A DNA stretch of 64,000 bases from Bacteroidales bacterium (GTDB lineage Bacteria > Bacteroidota > Bacteroidia > Bacteroidales > UBA932): the NCBI GenBank assembly GCA_016288775.1, contig JAEELG010000120.1, forward strand, positions 1 through 64,000, given 5' to 3'. Position 1 is the first letter of the stretch; the number at the start of each line of letters is the position of its first letter. Shown one piece after another: positions 23,101 to 30,440 of the stretch. The notes beneath the pieces are model-generated. The model was given only the letters and a program-made list of their open reading frames with translations. It searched no databases and was not told the origin of the DNA. A program made the position numbers and the translations under genes.

Positions 23101-23706
23101 ATTGACCTTCTTCTGGGTACCGTAACCCACGATGACGACTTCGTCGAGCAGGTTCATCGAATCGTTGAATACGATCCTGACATGACCTTCGTTGCCATTG
23201 ACGGTAACCTCCTGGTCGGAATAACCGATGTAGGAAACGATGAGGGTGGCGGGGAACTTGACATCCCTGAGCGCGAAGCTTCCGTCGGCTCCAGAGATAA
23301 AACCAAGGTTCGTTCCCTTGATGAGGATACCGGCGCCCATCAGCGCTTCCCCGTTCTCATCGACCACGACACCGGTCATTTGGGCGGGTTTTGTCTTGGG
23401 CTCTCCCTTACTGACGGAAATGCTCTTTCCGTCGATAACGTAGCTTACCTGCTGGCCGGCGAAAATCTGGTCCAGCACGTCTGTGATCGATGCTCCGGAA
23501 GCATTGACGCTGATCACTTTGTTGAGGTCCACGTCGCCCGAATTGACGGATACGGAGTATCCCTGGGCGCGGTTCAACGCAGTAATCGCATCGCTAACCT
23601 TCACATTCTTCAAAGACAGGTTGACCTGAGCATTCGCGCCGATGCAAAGCATCAGGGCCGCGAACGTCAGAAGAATCGGTTTGAATAATCTGCTGTTGGT
23701 TAACAT
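20146..23706 (-). CDS. SusC/RagA family TonB-linked outer membrane protein with N-terminal STN domain
   Basis: STN-like VNLSLKNVKVSDAITALNRAQGYSVSV; CarboxypepD-like GVVVDENGEALMGAGILIKGT; LDEVVIVGYGTQKKVNVTGAVS; C-term GVDITF. Confidence 0.97.
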   Translation of the reverse strand: MLTNSRLFKPILLTFAALMLCIGANAQVNLSLKNVKVSDAITALNRAQGYSVSVNSGDVDLNKVISVNASGASITDVLDQIFAGQQVSYVIDGKSISVSKGEPKTKPAQMTGVVVDENGEALMGAGILIKGTNLGFISGADGSFALRDVKFPATLIVSYIGYSDQEVTVNGNEGHVRIVFNDSMNLLDEVVIVGYGTQKKVNVTGAVSVIDGATLNQRPVTNTAMAIQGADPSIVLTTGNGSIEASEYSMSVRGKVSLNSGSPLVLIDGVEGSLTLVNPNDIESISVLKDASACAIYGAKASAGVILVNTKSGSGEEGKASINYNGRYSISSNTTSTNFMTTAYDYITMTNTFNQLLQGNDAWTYSEEQIQMMYDRRNDVTENPARPWVIPDVTNTYTYLYLGNFDWYGWLFKRTRPETEHNISIKGGTKKMNYYVSGRYLYREGLFNQGAEDTVNNFSFRSKLNAEITPWLHYSSNIAFERSNYKYGGFWEQDGQTGLVEAGILWNTTQNVGPFYVPYNPDGTVNIQPGFMYGATSPLFSGRGGVWTNDGNRNARIKNALTLTNRLTVSIVKGLKFVVDYTYRRNDNLNSYRSLPTPNCYDNANKRMYVGNGLTGGNFSNGSVYDFYREVRYYQDGHVANGYFSYDDTFGRHNIAATLGANFDDYRSSNLTVHQKGSLSDALAYLNLASATEISTLAESNSAYRTLGFFGRLNYNYAERYLFEVSGRYDGTSRFPQKHRWGFFPSVSAGWRISEEPFWAPIKDTWNKAKLRLSYGTLGNQQVSNYYYFDTISLAKLTYTFNGTDAAQRATMSSPVSSGLTWETVISYNAGLDLGFFKDRLNITADAYIRDTKDMLTKAMTLPNVYGESAPKENAADLRTTGYEITVNWHDAFKVAGKPLYYGLSASLGDNITKITKFNNPTNLLTDNYVGKTLGEIWGYHVIGLFESDEAAAQWAEEYDLSVVNKAELACKAPYNKVLAGDMQFENLDGDKHMKDGKIAINTGSNTLDDPGDRRVIGNSLPRYRYSFKGDLSWNGIDFSAFFQGVGKCDWYPDANCVYFWGPYSYRRPTFIATSLQDNCWTEDNPSGYFPRQRAQLVKNSVVNDRYLQNAAYLRLKNLTLGYTIPFKTRAIQKCRLYFSGENLFYWSPMKKYCDTVDPEVATTSAYGDCLYPYAKTITFGVDITF

Positions 23707-23717
23707 AAATAAAGTGG

Positions 23718-24680
23718 TTATTTGGATTGAAGGAAAATAGTCTTTCCGGAGCGGCGGACACGCATCTTGCCGTCGGAACTCATCACGGCCAGGATCTGGT
23801 CGAGGGTTTCATTATTGGTGAATATTGAGAAATAGCGCCTGGAGGCGAGCTGCTCGTCCATGACCACGATTTCGCAGTTGAAGCGACGGGACAGCTCCTG
23901 AGCGATGTCTGACATCACCATATCGAAGAAGTGCAGCGAATTGTCTTCAAAGAAAGCCTTGTAGCCGTAGGGGTTGAACCTGGCGACGTCGAGTTTGTCG
24001 TTCTCCCGGTTGTATTGCATCCTGTCTCCGGGCTTCAGCCGGACAACCCTTGTTTCATTGTGCCTGGACACACTGGCTTCCACACTGCCTTCCATCAGAA
24101 GCAGTTCGGCGGTGCGCTCCTGGGCGAAGTTCTTGAAGTTGAACGAAGTGCCGAGCACTTTTATGTCGATGCCCTGGGATTTGATGATGAAAGGGTGTTC
24201 GGGATCTTTGGCAACATCCAGATATGCTTCTCCGTCCATGAAGACGGTGCGGCTGTCACCTGAGAATACCGCCGGATACGTCAGCCGGCTGCCCGAGTTG
24301 AGGTGGAGCACTGTGCCGTCGGCGAGCGTAACCGTCTGCTTTTCGCTGAACGGGACGCTTACCTCCACCCACTCGATGGCGGCTATGCGTTCTTCTCCGG
24401 TATTCACGCCGGCCCTATAGGATATGGGGACGATTATCAGCAGTGCTATCACGGCCGCGAAGGCCATGACATAAGGATACACCTTTCTGATTACGGTTTG
24501 ACGATGGGACTGCTGTCCCGATGCTGTAAGACACTCGTCGAAAAGGTCCCTGAGGGAATCGTCGAGGTCCTGCGACCCGTTGTTGGCACAGATATACTTC
24601 TGCACCTCTTCCTCTTCACGCATGGAGAGGCGGTCGGAAAAATAATCGCGTAACTTGTTCTTCACGTTTATATAACGCAT
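23718..24680 (-). CDS. FecR family anti-sigma factor
   Basis: Single TM; ADGTVLHLNSGSRLTYP, GEAYLDVAKDPEHPFIIKSQGIDIKVLGTSFN. Confidence 0.95.
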   Translation of the reverse strand: MRYINVKNKLRDYFSDRLSMREEEEVQKYICANNGSQDLDDSLRDLFDECLTASGQQSHRQTVIRKVYPYVMAFAAVIALLIIVPISYRAGVNTGEERIAAIEWVEVSVPFSEKQTVTLADGTVLHLNSGSRLTYPAVFSGDSRTVFMDGEAYLDVAKDPEHPFIIKSQGIDIKVLGTSFNFKNFAQERTAELLLMEGSVEASVSRHNETRVVRLKPGDRMQYNRENDKLDVARFNPYGYKAFFEDNSLHFFDMVMSDIAQELSRRFNCEIVVMDEQLASRRYFSIFTNNETLDQILAVMSSDGKMRVRRSGKTIFLQSK

Positions 24681-24713
24681 GAAGAACGAGAAATGCGTAA
24701 TCGGTTCCGACGA

Positions 24714-25247
24714 TTAATTCAAATAATGCGAAAACTCCCGCCTTGCTATCTCGAGGTGTTTCTGGACGGTGCGGACCGAGATGCCCATGCGGGCGGCGAT
24801 CTCCTCGGCGGAAAGGCCGTTCAACTTGCTCATACGGAACACTTCCGACCGTTTTTTCGGCATTTTGGCCAGGACCGAATTGAGCATGGGCATCATGGCC
24901 TCGGTCTGGATGCCGTCGGAGATCTTTTCGGGGAGGACCTGCACCCTGTCGACCTGACTTTCCCACTTGGACCTCATCGTGCTTACCACTTCATTGCGGG
25001 CACAGACGAACAGCCAGTTCTTGAAAGCGGTCACGTTTTCAAAAGAAGGTTTGGACGACATCAGGCGCATGAAAATGTTCTGCACGATGTCTTCCGCCTT
25101 AGCCTTGTCTTTGATAAGACCTGTCACGAAACGGCGCAAACCGGGAGCATAGCGTTTATAGATTTCCGCAAAAGCCCCCATGTCCCCATCGGTCATGGCT
25201 TTGATGAGGACATTTTCGTCGGTCTTTCCCGGAAATCTGGATGACAT
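24714..25247 (-). CDS. ECF RNA polymerase sigma-70 factor
   Basis: GAFAEIYKRYAPGLRRFV, AEDIVQNIFMRL, LSAEEIAARMGISVRTVQKHL. Confidence 0.95.
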   Translation of the reverse strand: MSSRFPGKTDENVLIKAMTDGDMGAFAEIYKRYAPGLRRFVTGLIKDKAKAEDIVQNIFMRLMSSKPSFENVTAFKNWLFVCARNEVVSTMRSKWESQVDRVQVLPEKISDGIQTEAMMPMLNSVLAKMPKKRSEVFRMSKLNGLSAEEIAARMGISVRTVQKHLEIARREFSHYLN

Positions 25248-25283
25248 ATTTATATATGATCAATAAATGTGACGACAGCAGCC

Positions 25284-26696
25284 TTACTCCGGCAGATATA
25301 CGCCGTCTTCCTTCAGGGTGCTGACGAGGAGGGCGGGGTCGAGCTGCTTGGGGCCGACGCCTTCGCGAACGGCAAGGGCGGCGGCGGTGCCGGCAGCCTG
25401 GCCCATGGCGAAGCAAGGAGGGATGACGCGGATGGCGGCCATCACGGGACGCTCGGCGGCGGCGCAGCGGCCGGCGCACAGCAGATTGTCGACCTTCTGA
25501 GGCAACAGGGCCCTGTATGGGAACCAGTACGGGTCGTTGGTGTTGCGGGCGACATACTCCACATAGCCCTTGCGGTGGATGTCCATGTGGTTGGCGCAGC
25601 AGAACACCGGATCGGGATAGCGCACAGAGTTCTTGGCGTCCTCGGTGGTCACGGTGTACTCGCCCACGATGCGGCGGGTTTCGCGCACGCCGAGGTTTTC
25701 GGCCGATTGGGCCAGCTCGCAGTTCTCACAGCCCTTCACGTACTTGCGGAGGAACTTGACCACGTAGTCGGCCTGCTCGCGGCCGGTGATCTCAGCCTCG
25801 GTAACCTGTTTGGGGTCGAGGCCGTCCACGTCGTCGGTCTGGGTCATGTTCACGGTGGCCGTGCCGTCGAGGTTCTGGAAAAGTGCTATTTTCTGGCGCC
25901 ACATCGGGAACTCGCCGGCCTCGCGGGCGGCAAGGATCTCGCGCATGTAGAACTGCCCCTCGAAGTCGCCGGCCTTCTTGCAGGCCTCGTTGTGGGCGTC
26001 CATGGCCTTCCAGTCGATGTTGCGCAATACTATGAACAGTGAAGTCGCCTGTACGCCGCCCTCGCCGTCGCCGTAGATGAACGGAGCACCGGCCTGTGCG
26101 GCAACGTCGCCGTCGCCGGTGCAGTCGATGTAGTTCTTTGCCGTCACTTTCCAGATGCCGGCCTTGGTTGCAAAGTAAGCGGCCTTGATTTTGCCTCCCT
26201 TGGTGTCGGCCTTGATGAAGAGCGCATGGTAGAGCAGCTCCACACCGGCTTCCTTGCACATCTGCTCGGTGGTGCGTTTCAGGCACTCGAAGTCGAAGGT
26301 CGTCAGGCCGTGGTGCCCTTTGTCGCGGTAGGCGGAAAAGGATCCGATTTCGGCCTTCAACGGGTGGATGGCTCCTCCCTGGGCAATCATGCGGTCCACG
26401 AGTTCCTCATAAAAGCCCCTGATCAGCAGCGTGTTGCCGTCGGGTGTGGTGCTCGACATGAACGGGGCCACGAGGCCGTTGGTTGCCATGCCTCCCAGAT
26501 ATCCGCCGCGCTCGGCAAGTATGGTCTTAGCACCGTGGCGGGCAGCGCACACGGCAGAGCCTATACCGGCGGGGCCGCCGCCAATCACCAGCACATCGCA
26601 ATCGAAAGTACGCGTGACGGGGAGCTTAACCTGATTGTTGCAGGCGCATGAGCAAACGAGCAGCGCCGCGGCGAGGAGGATGGTAAAACGTCTCAT
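25284..26696 (-). CDS. FAD-dependent oxidoreductase, lipoprotein
   Basis: Lipobox LLVCSCAC; DVLVIGGGPAGIGSAVCAARHGAKTILAERGGYLGGMATNG; NYIDCTGDGDVAAQAG. Confidence 0.88.
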   Translation of the reverse strand: MRRFTILLAAALLVCSCACNNQVKLPVTRTFDCDVLVIGGGPAGIGSAVCAARHGAKTILAERGGYLGGMATNGLVAPFMSSTTPDGNTLLIRGFYEELVDRMIAQGGAIHPLKAEIGSFSAYRDKGHHGLTTFDFECLKRTTEQMCKEAGVELLYHALFIKADTKGGKIKAAYFATKAGIWKVTAKNYIDCTGDGDVAAQAGAPFIYGDGEGGVQATSLFIVLRNIDWKAMDAHNEACKKAGDFEGQFYMREILAAREAGEFPMWRQKIALFQNLDGTATVNMTQTDDVDGLDPKQVTEAEITGREQADYVVKFLRKYVKGCENCELAQSAENLGVRETRRIVGEYTVTTEDAKNSVRYPDPVFCCANHMDIHRKGYVEYVARNTNDPYWFPYRALLPQKVDNLLCAGRCAAAERPVMAAIRVIPPCFAMGQAAGTAAALAVREGVGPKQLDPALLVSTLKEDGVYLPE

Positions 26697-26729
26697 ACAA
26701 TGGGAATTATTGTGCAAGATACGAAAAAA

Positions 26730-27332
26730 TCAGTACAAAACCAGCCCAAGCACGGCGCCGGCCAGAATAATGAGTATGGGATTGACCTTGCCCCAATAGG
26801 AGGCAGCGAACGCCGCTCCGAGCAGCACCCAGCTCTTCCAGTCCACGAAATTCTCCCTCACCAGCGCGAAAGCCGGAGTAAGCCCGTCCCACGACGTGCG
26901 GACAATCAGGATAACGGCTGCAGCGGCAATCAGGCCCACCACCGTAGGACGCAGCCACCCCATAGTGCCCTCGAACAGCGTGCTGCTGCGGAACCTGGTG
27001 TAAAACTTAACGATGGCAAGCACGATAAGGAACGACGGCAACACCAGCGCAAGAGTGGCCACCGCTGAGCCGAGAACGCCCATCCACTGCAGCCCGGTGG
27101 CGTTGTAAAGCACGCTATAGCCGATGTATGTGGCGGCGTTGATGCCTATGGGGCCCGGCGTCATCTGCGAGATGGCGACGATATCCGTGAACACGCTCTC
27201 CGAAATCCACTCGTGCGCCACCACCACCTGCGTCTGAAGGAGCGACAGCATCGCATAGCCGCCCCCGAAAGTGAAGGCGCCCACCAGGAAAAAGGTCCAG
27301 GCCAGCTGCAATATGAGACTCACCGCTTCCAT
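26730..27332 (-). CDS. chromate transporter (ChrA half-subunit)
   Basis: FTFGGGYAMLSLLQTQVV, ISQMTPGPIGINAATYIGY. Confidence 0.9.
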   Translation of the reverse strand: MEAVSLILQLAWTFFLVGAFTFGGGYAMLSLLQTQVVVAHEWISESVFTDIVAISQMTPGPIGINAATYIGYSVLYNATGLQWMGVLGSAVATLALVLPSFLIVLAIVKFYTRFRSSTLFEGTMGWLRPTVVGLIAAAAVILIVRTSWDGLTPAFALVRENFVDWKSWVLLGAAFAASYWGKVNPILIILAGAVLGLVLY

Positions 27333-27874
27333 CGTTCAGTATAATAAGTTGCGCTGAAGCCCAGCACGATGACCACAAGCAGGATGTAAATCGGTGATAC
27401 GTTCAGGAACGCCACCAGCACAAGCGAGACTACGGCGAGCAGCCACTTCCACCATGTGGTGCAGCTCTTGCGCGCCATGTTCAGCATGGGCACGGCGATG
27501 AGCGAGATGACCACCGGACGTATACCTTTGAACGCCCGCTCCACCCACGGATTGTCGCGGAACACCGAGAAGAACATGGCCACTGCAAGGATAATCAGGA
27601 ACGACGGAGTAATGGATCCGAGCGTGGCTGCTATGCTGCCTTTGATTCCCCGAAGGCGGTAGCCGGCGAATATGGAAATATTGACTGCAAGCACGCCGGG
27701 GGCACTTTGCGAAAGCGCCACGATGTCCGGAAGCTCGTCGTCGGAAATCCATTTCCGCTTCGACATCTCCCGCTGGATGATGGGAATCATGGCGTATCCG
27801 CCCCCGATCGTGAACGCCCCTATCTTGGCGAACACGGTAAAAATCTGCCAGAGTGATACCTTTTGCCCTTCCAT
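27320..27874 (-). CDS. chromate transporter (ChrA half-subunit)
   Basis: FTIGGGYAMIPIIQREM, ALSQSAPGVLAVNISIFAGYRLRG; overlaps the partner half. Confidence 0.9.
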   Translation of the reverse strand: MEGQKVSLWQIFTVFAKIGAFTIGGGYAMIPIIQREMSKRKWISDDELPDIVALSQSAPGVLAVNISIFAGYRLRGIKGSIAATLGSITPSFLIILAVAMFFSVFRDNPWVERAFKGIRPVVISLIAVPMLNMARKSCTTWWKWLLAVVSLVLVAFLNVSPIYILLVVIVLGFSATYYTERWKR

Positions 27875-27875
27875 G

Positions 27876-29234
27876 TCAGTCAAGCGGATATTTGAAGATG
27901 TTGACCCTCCTGTCCGGAGAACTTCCGGCGTCCCTGCTGGCGAAGCCGATGTACAGGACTCCGTCCTTTATCTTGATGCCCTCAGCCTCGAAGTATCCCA
28001 GATCGGTAAGGCCCTCCGACTTGAGTAGTGAAAGATCGTCCACCCAGGGTATGGATACGGTTTTGAGCAACTTGCCGGAAGAGTTGATGAGGTAGGCAGT
28101 CGCCCAGTTCTTGCCCGTGCCGGCGGCAACGGCTTCAGGTTCTGCCCCTGCGCCACGGAAATACCACAGCTTGCCGTGATGCCATTCATAGCCCTGGGCT
28201 ATGTTGTTCAACGGCATCTGGAATTTCACCAGCGGCGGGATTTTGTTCAGGTTGACAGCCTTGACTATCGGTTTCTCAGTCACTGCCGGGCTGCCGTACC
28301 TTATGCTGTAGCTGACCTGGATGTTCTCGACGGGCGCGGATTTTATGGTATCTATGTCATAAACATAAAACCAGGCGACATTGCTGATGTTCCGGCACCA
28401 GATGCCGACGGTGCGGTTGTCCTGGTCATACGCCGCGATCATCCGCTTCATCCCCGGAATCATGATGTTGAAATCGGCCTGGACGGGGAGGAATGTCTGG
28501 CCGTCGCGGAATTTTACACGGGAAAGCACCTGGGACTCGGCATACCGGTTGGTCTCGCCGCTCTCCAGGGTGCCGTAGTTTGAGACCCACAGCCAGTCTC
28601 CGTCGTCGCATCGCTCGACGAAGATATTGTCGCCATGTCCGTAATACTTCAGGTGCATGTATGACTGGGGCCCCTGGGCGCCTACGGGCTTGCGCGTGAA
28701 AGTGAGGGTGTGCGGTGCGCCGCATACCTGACAGGCATACATGTAGTCGTTGAAGAAGTCCCAGGACTGCACGACTGACTTGTAATAAAGGGTATGCCCG
28801 CAGCTGAATTTGCGGGCCGGGTCGTAAGCGGCGGTCATCTGGCCCATATCCACCACATATATCTTGCGTTCGGCGAAGATTCCGGATTCCGGTTCCGTGG
28901 CGCGGATAACGGTGCTGCCAGCCTTTTTGGCCGAAACCAGTCCGTCCTTGTCGATGGTAGCGACGGATGGATTGGAGGACGTATAATCTATTGTGTATGT
29001 TTTTCCGGCGACGCCTTCGGAAACCTCGCAAACGAGCGGAGCGGTCTCGCCGGGAAACAGGTCCAGCATGGGCCCGGTGAACTGCAGCACAGGATCGGGG
29101 TCCGGCTCCGGTTCCGGCGTGGGCGCAGGCTCGGGAGCGGGAGTCTCAGTCCCGGCCGGATCGTCGGGCACCACCTCGGGGCCGCAGGCAACCAGCAAGA
29201 GCAGGCAGATCAATATGCCGGGAAAGCGCTTCAT
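27876..29234 (-). CDS. lipoprotein with Ig-like domain and propeller/helveticin-J-like domain; paralogue of 11681-13042
   Basis: Lipobox LLLVACG; PAPEPAPTPEPEPDPD linker; GHGDNIFVERCDDGDWLWVSNYG; same C-terminal pattern EAEGIKIKDGVLYIGF. Confidence 0.6.
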   Translation of the reverse strand: MKRFPGILICLLLLVACGPEVVPDDPAGTETPAPEPAPTPEPEPDPDPVLQFTGPMLDLFPGETAPLVCEVSEGVAGKTYTIDYTSSNPSVATIDKDGLVSAKKAGSTVIRATEPESGIFAERKIYVVDMGQMTAAYDPARKFSCGHTLYYKSVVQSWDFFNDYMYACQVCGAPHTLTFTRKPVGAQGPQSYMHLKYYGHGDNIFVERCDDGDWLWVSNYGTLESGETNRYAESQVLSRVKFRDGQTFLPVQADFNIMIPGMKRMIAAYDQDNRTVGIWCRNISNVAWFYVYDIDTIKSAPVENIQVSYSIRYGSPAVTEKPIVKAVNLNKIPPLVKFQMPLNNIAQGYEWHHGKLWYFRGAGAEPEAVAAGTGKNWATAYLINSSGKLLKTVSIPWVDDLSLLKSEGLTDLGYFEAEGIKIKDGVLYIGFASRDAGSSPDRRVNIFKYPLD

Positions 29235-29251
29235 TTTCTTAAAACTCCACT

Positions 29252-29259
29252 CAAAGATA
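29252..29259 (-). promoter_or_regulatory. -7 element (TATCTTTG on minus strand) for the Ig-like lipoprotein gene
   Basis: CAAAGATA on plus strand just upstream of the 29234 start. Confidence 0.55.
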
Positions 29260-29271
29260 CGATTTTTTCAG

Positions 29272-29279
29272 TATATTTG
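29272..29279 (+). promoter_or_regulatory. -7 element (TATATTTG) for the SPFH gene and its leader ORF
   Basis: TATATTTG 6 nt before ATG of a 15-codon leader ORF. Confidence 0.55.
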
Positions 29280-29285
29280 ACTGTC

Positions 29286-29333
29286 ATGAAAACTATCAAA
29301 CGTTTTATATTACTGATATCGGCTGCTTTATGA
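29286..29333 (+). CDS. short leader ORF MKTIKRFILLISAAL, stop overlapping the SPFH start codon (ATGA)
   Basis: ATG immediately after -7 element; TGA at 29331-29333 overlaps ATG at 29330. Confidence 0.35.
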   Translation: MKTIKRFILLISAAL

Positions 29334-30175
29334 AAAAGAACAAGACACTTTCAATCATCGTACTGGCCATCTTGGCTTTCATTCTCCTGATCATAAGTTG
29401 CACCAAGATGGTCGACAACTCCGAGATCGGCATCAAGTTCAAGAAGTTCTCGCTTACCGACCAGGGTCAGCTCATCGCCACCGAAGTTACGGGCCTCATT
29501 TTCTACAACCCCATCACAACGAAGGTATTCACCTATCCCGTTTATATCCAGAGAGTTGATTACCAGCCGTTTACCGTCACCACCAAGGACGCCGCCGAGT
29601 TCACCATGGACCCCATGCTCGCTTACCAGCTTGAGCGCGACAAGGCGTCTTACGTGTTCAACAAGTACCGCCGCGACCTGCCGGAGATAGAGAAAGGCTA
29701 CATGCGCACCTGCATCTACGACGCATACCGCATCAGCGCCAACAACTACACTTCCGACGAACTGATGGCCAACCGTGCCAAGTTCGAGCAGGAAGTGCGG
29801 CAGATGCTGGTGAACTCGTTGGGCTCAGAGGGCTTCAACGTGCAGGAGTTCACTTCCCGCATCACACCTCCCCAGTCGCTGAGCGCCGCCATCGAGGCCA
29901 AGAACCAGGCCATACAGGAGGCACTCAAGGCGGAGAATCTGGTCAAGCAGGCCGAGGCCAACGCCCAGATAGCCGTTGCCAAGGCCAAGGGTGAGGCAGA
30001 AGCCACCAAGGTGAAGGCCGACGCAGAGGCATACTACAACCGCACCATCTCCGCTTCCCTCAGCACCCTCATCGTACAGGAAGACTGGATAGAGAAATGG
30101 GACGGCAAGCTGCCCGAGGTCATGTCGCAGGGCAACGCCCTCATGATGAACCTGCCTGCCCTGAACGGCAAATAG
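29330..30175 (+). CDS. SPFH/prohibitin-family membrane protein
   Basis: N-terminal TM; AIEAKNQAIQEALKAENLVKQAEANAQIAVAKAKGEAEATKVKADAEA coiled coil. Confidence 0.88.
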   Translation: MKKNKTLSIIVLAILAFILLIISCTKMVDNSEIGIKFKKFSLTDQGQLIATEVTGLIFYNPITTKVFTYPVYIQRVDYQPFTVTTKDAAEFTMDPMLAYQLERDKASYVFNKYRRDLPEIEKGYMRTCIYDAYRISANNYTSDELMANRAKFEQEVRQMLVNSLGSEGFNVQEFTSRITPPQSLSAAIEAKNQAIQEALKAENLVKQAEANAQIAVAKAKGEAEATKVKADAEAYYNRTISASLSTLIVQEDWIEKWDGKLPEVMSQGNALMMNLPALNGK

Positions 30176-30195
30176 CTGATCTCCAGTAGATTATG

Positions 30196-30231
30196 AAAAA
30201 CCGATTGTGTCGTCTGACACAATCGGTTTTT
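30196..30231. terminator. bidirectional intrinsic terminator
   Basis: Perfect 16-bp stem AAAAACCGATTGTGTC-GTCT-GACACAATCGGTTTTT after the SPFH gene and facing the convergent gene. Confidence 0.9.
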
Positions 30232-30289
30232 CATTAGTAATTAATGGCCAGTTAGTTCTGGCGCACGATTTTTTCGCTTGACAGCCAGG

Positions 30290-30440
30290 CTATTTCTTTA
30301 GGTACTCGTCACCAGGGTGTCTGAGGGGTACGCCCCTCAGTCAAAGTAGTCAGGCTATTGACGAAGGTATTCGTCACCAGGGTGTCTGAGGGGTACGCCC
30401 CTCAGTCAAAGTAGTCAGGCTATTGACGAAGGTATTCGTC
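30290..30440. repeat. 65-bp period tandem repeat with hairpin CTGAGGGG-TACG-CCCCTCAG; includes the 3' tail of the NfnB-like gene
   Basis: TCGTCACCAGGGTGTCTGAGGGGTACGCCCCTCAGTCAAAGTAGTCAGGCTATT at 30306 and 30371; tail-like segment at 30290, 30355 and 30420 (spacing exactly 65). Confidence 0.95.

Noticed and set aside
21685-23688. 667-aa plus-strand ORF
   Set aside because: Antisense to SusC
26730-27874. Chromate-resistance island
   Set aside because: Split ChrA pairs are common chromosomal genes in Bacteroidota; no other metal-resistance genes nearby
30306-30435. CRISPR-like array
   Set aside because: Only two full units of a contiguous 65-bp tandem repeat with no unique spacers and no cas genes in the window
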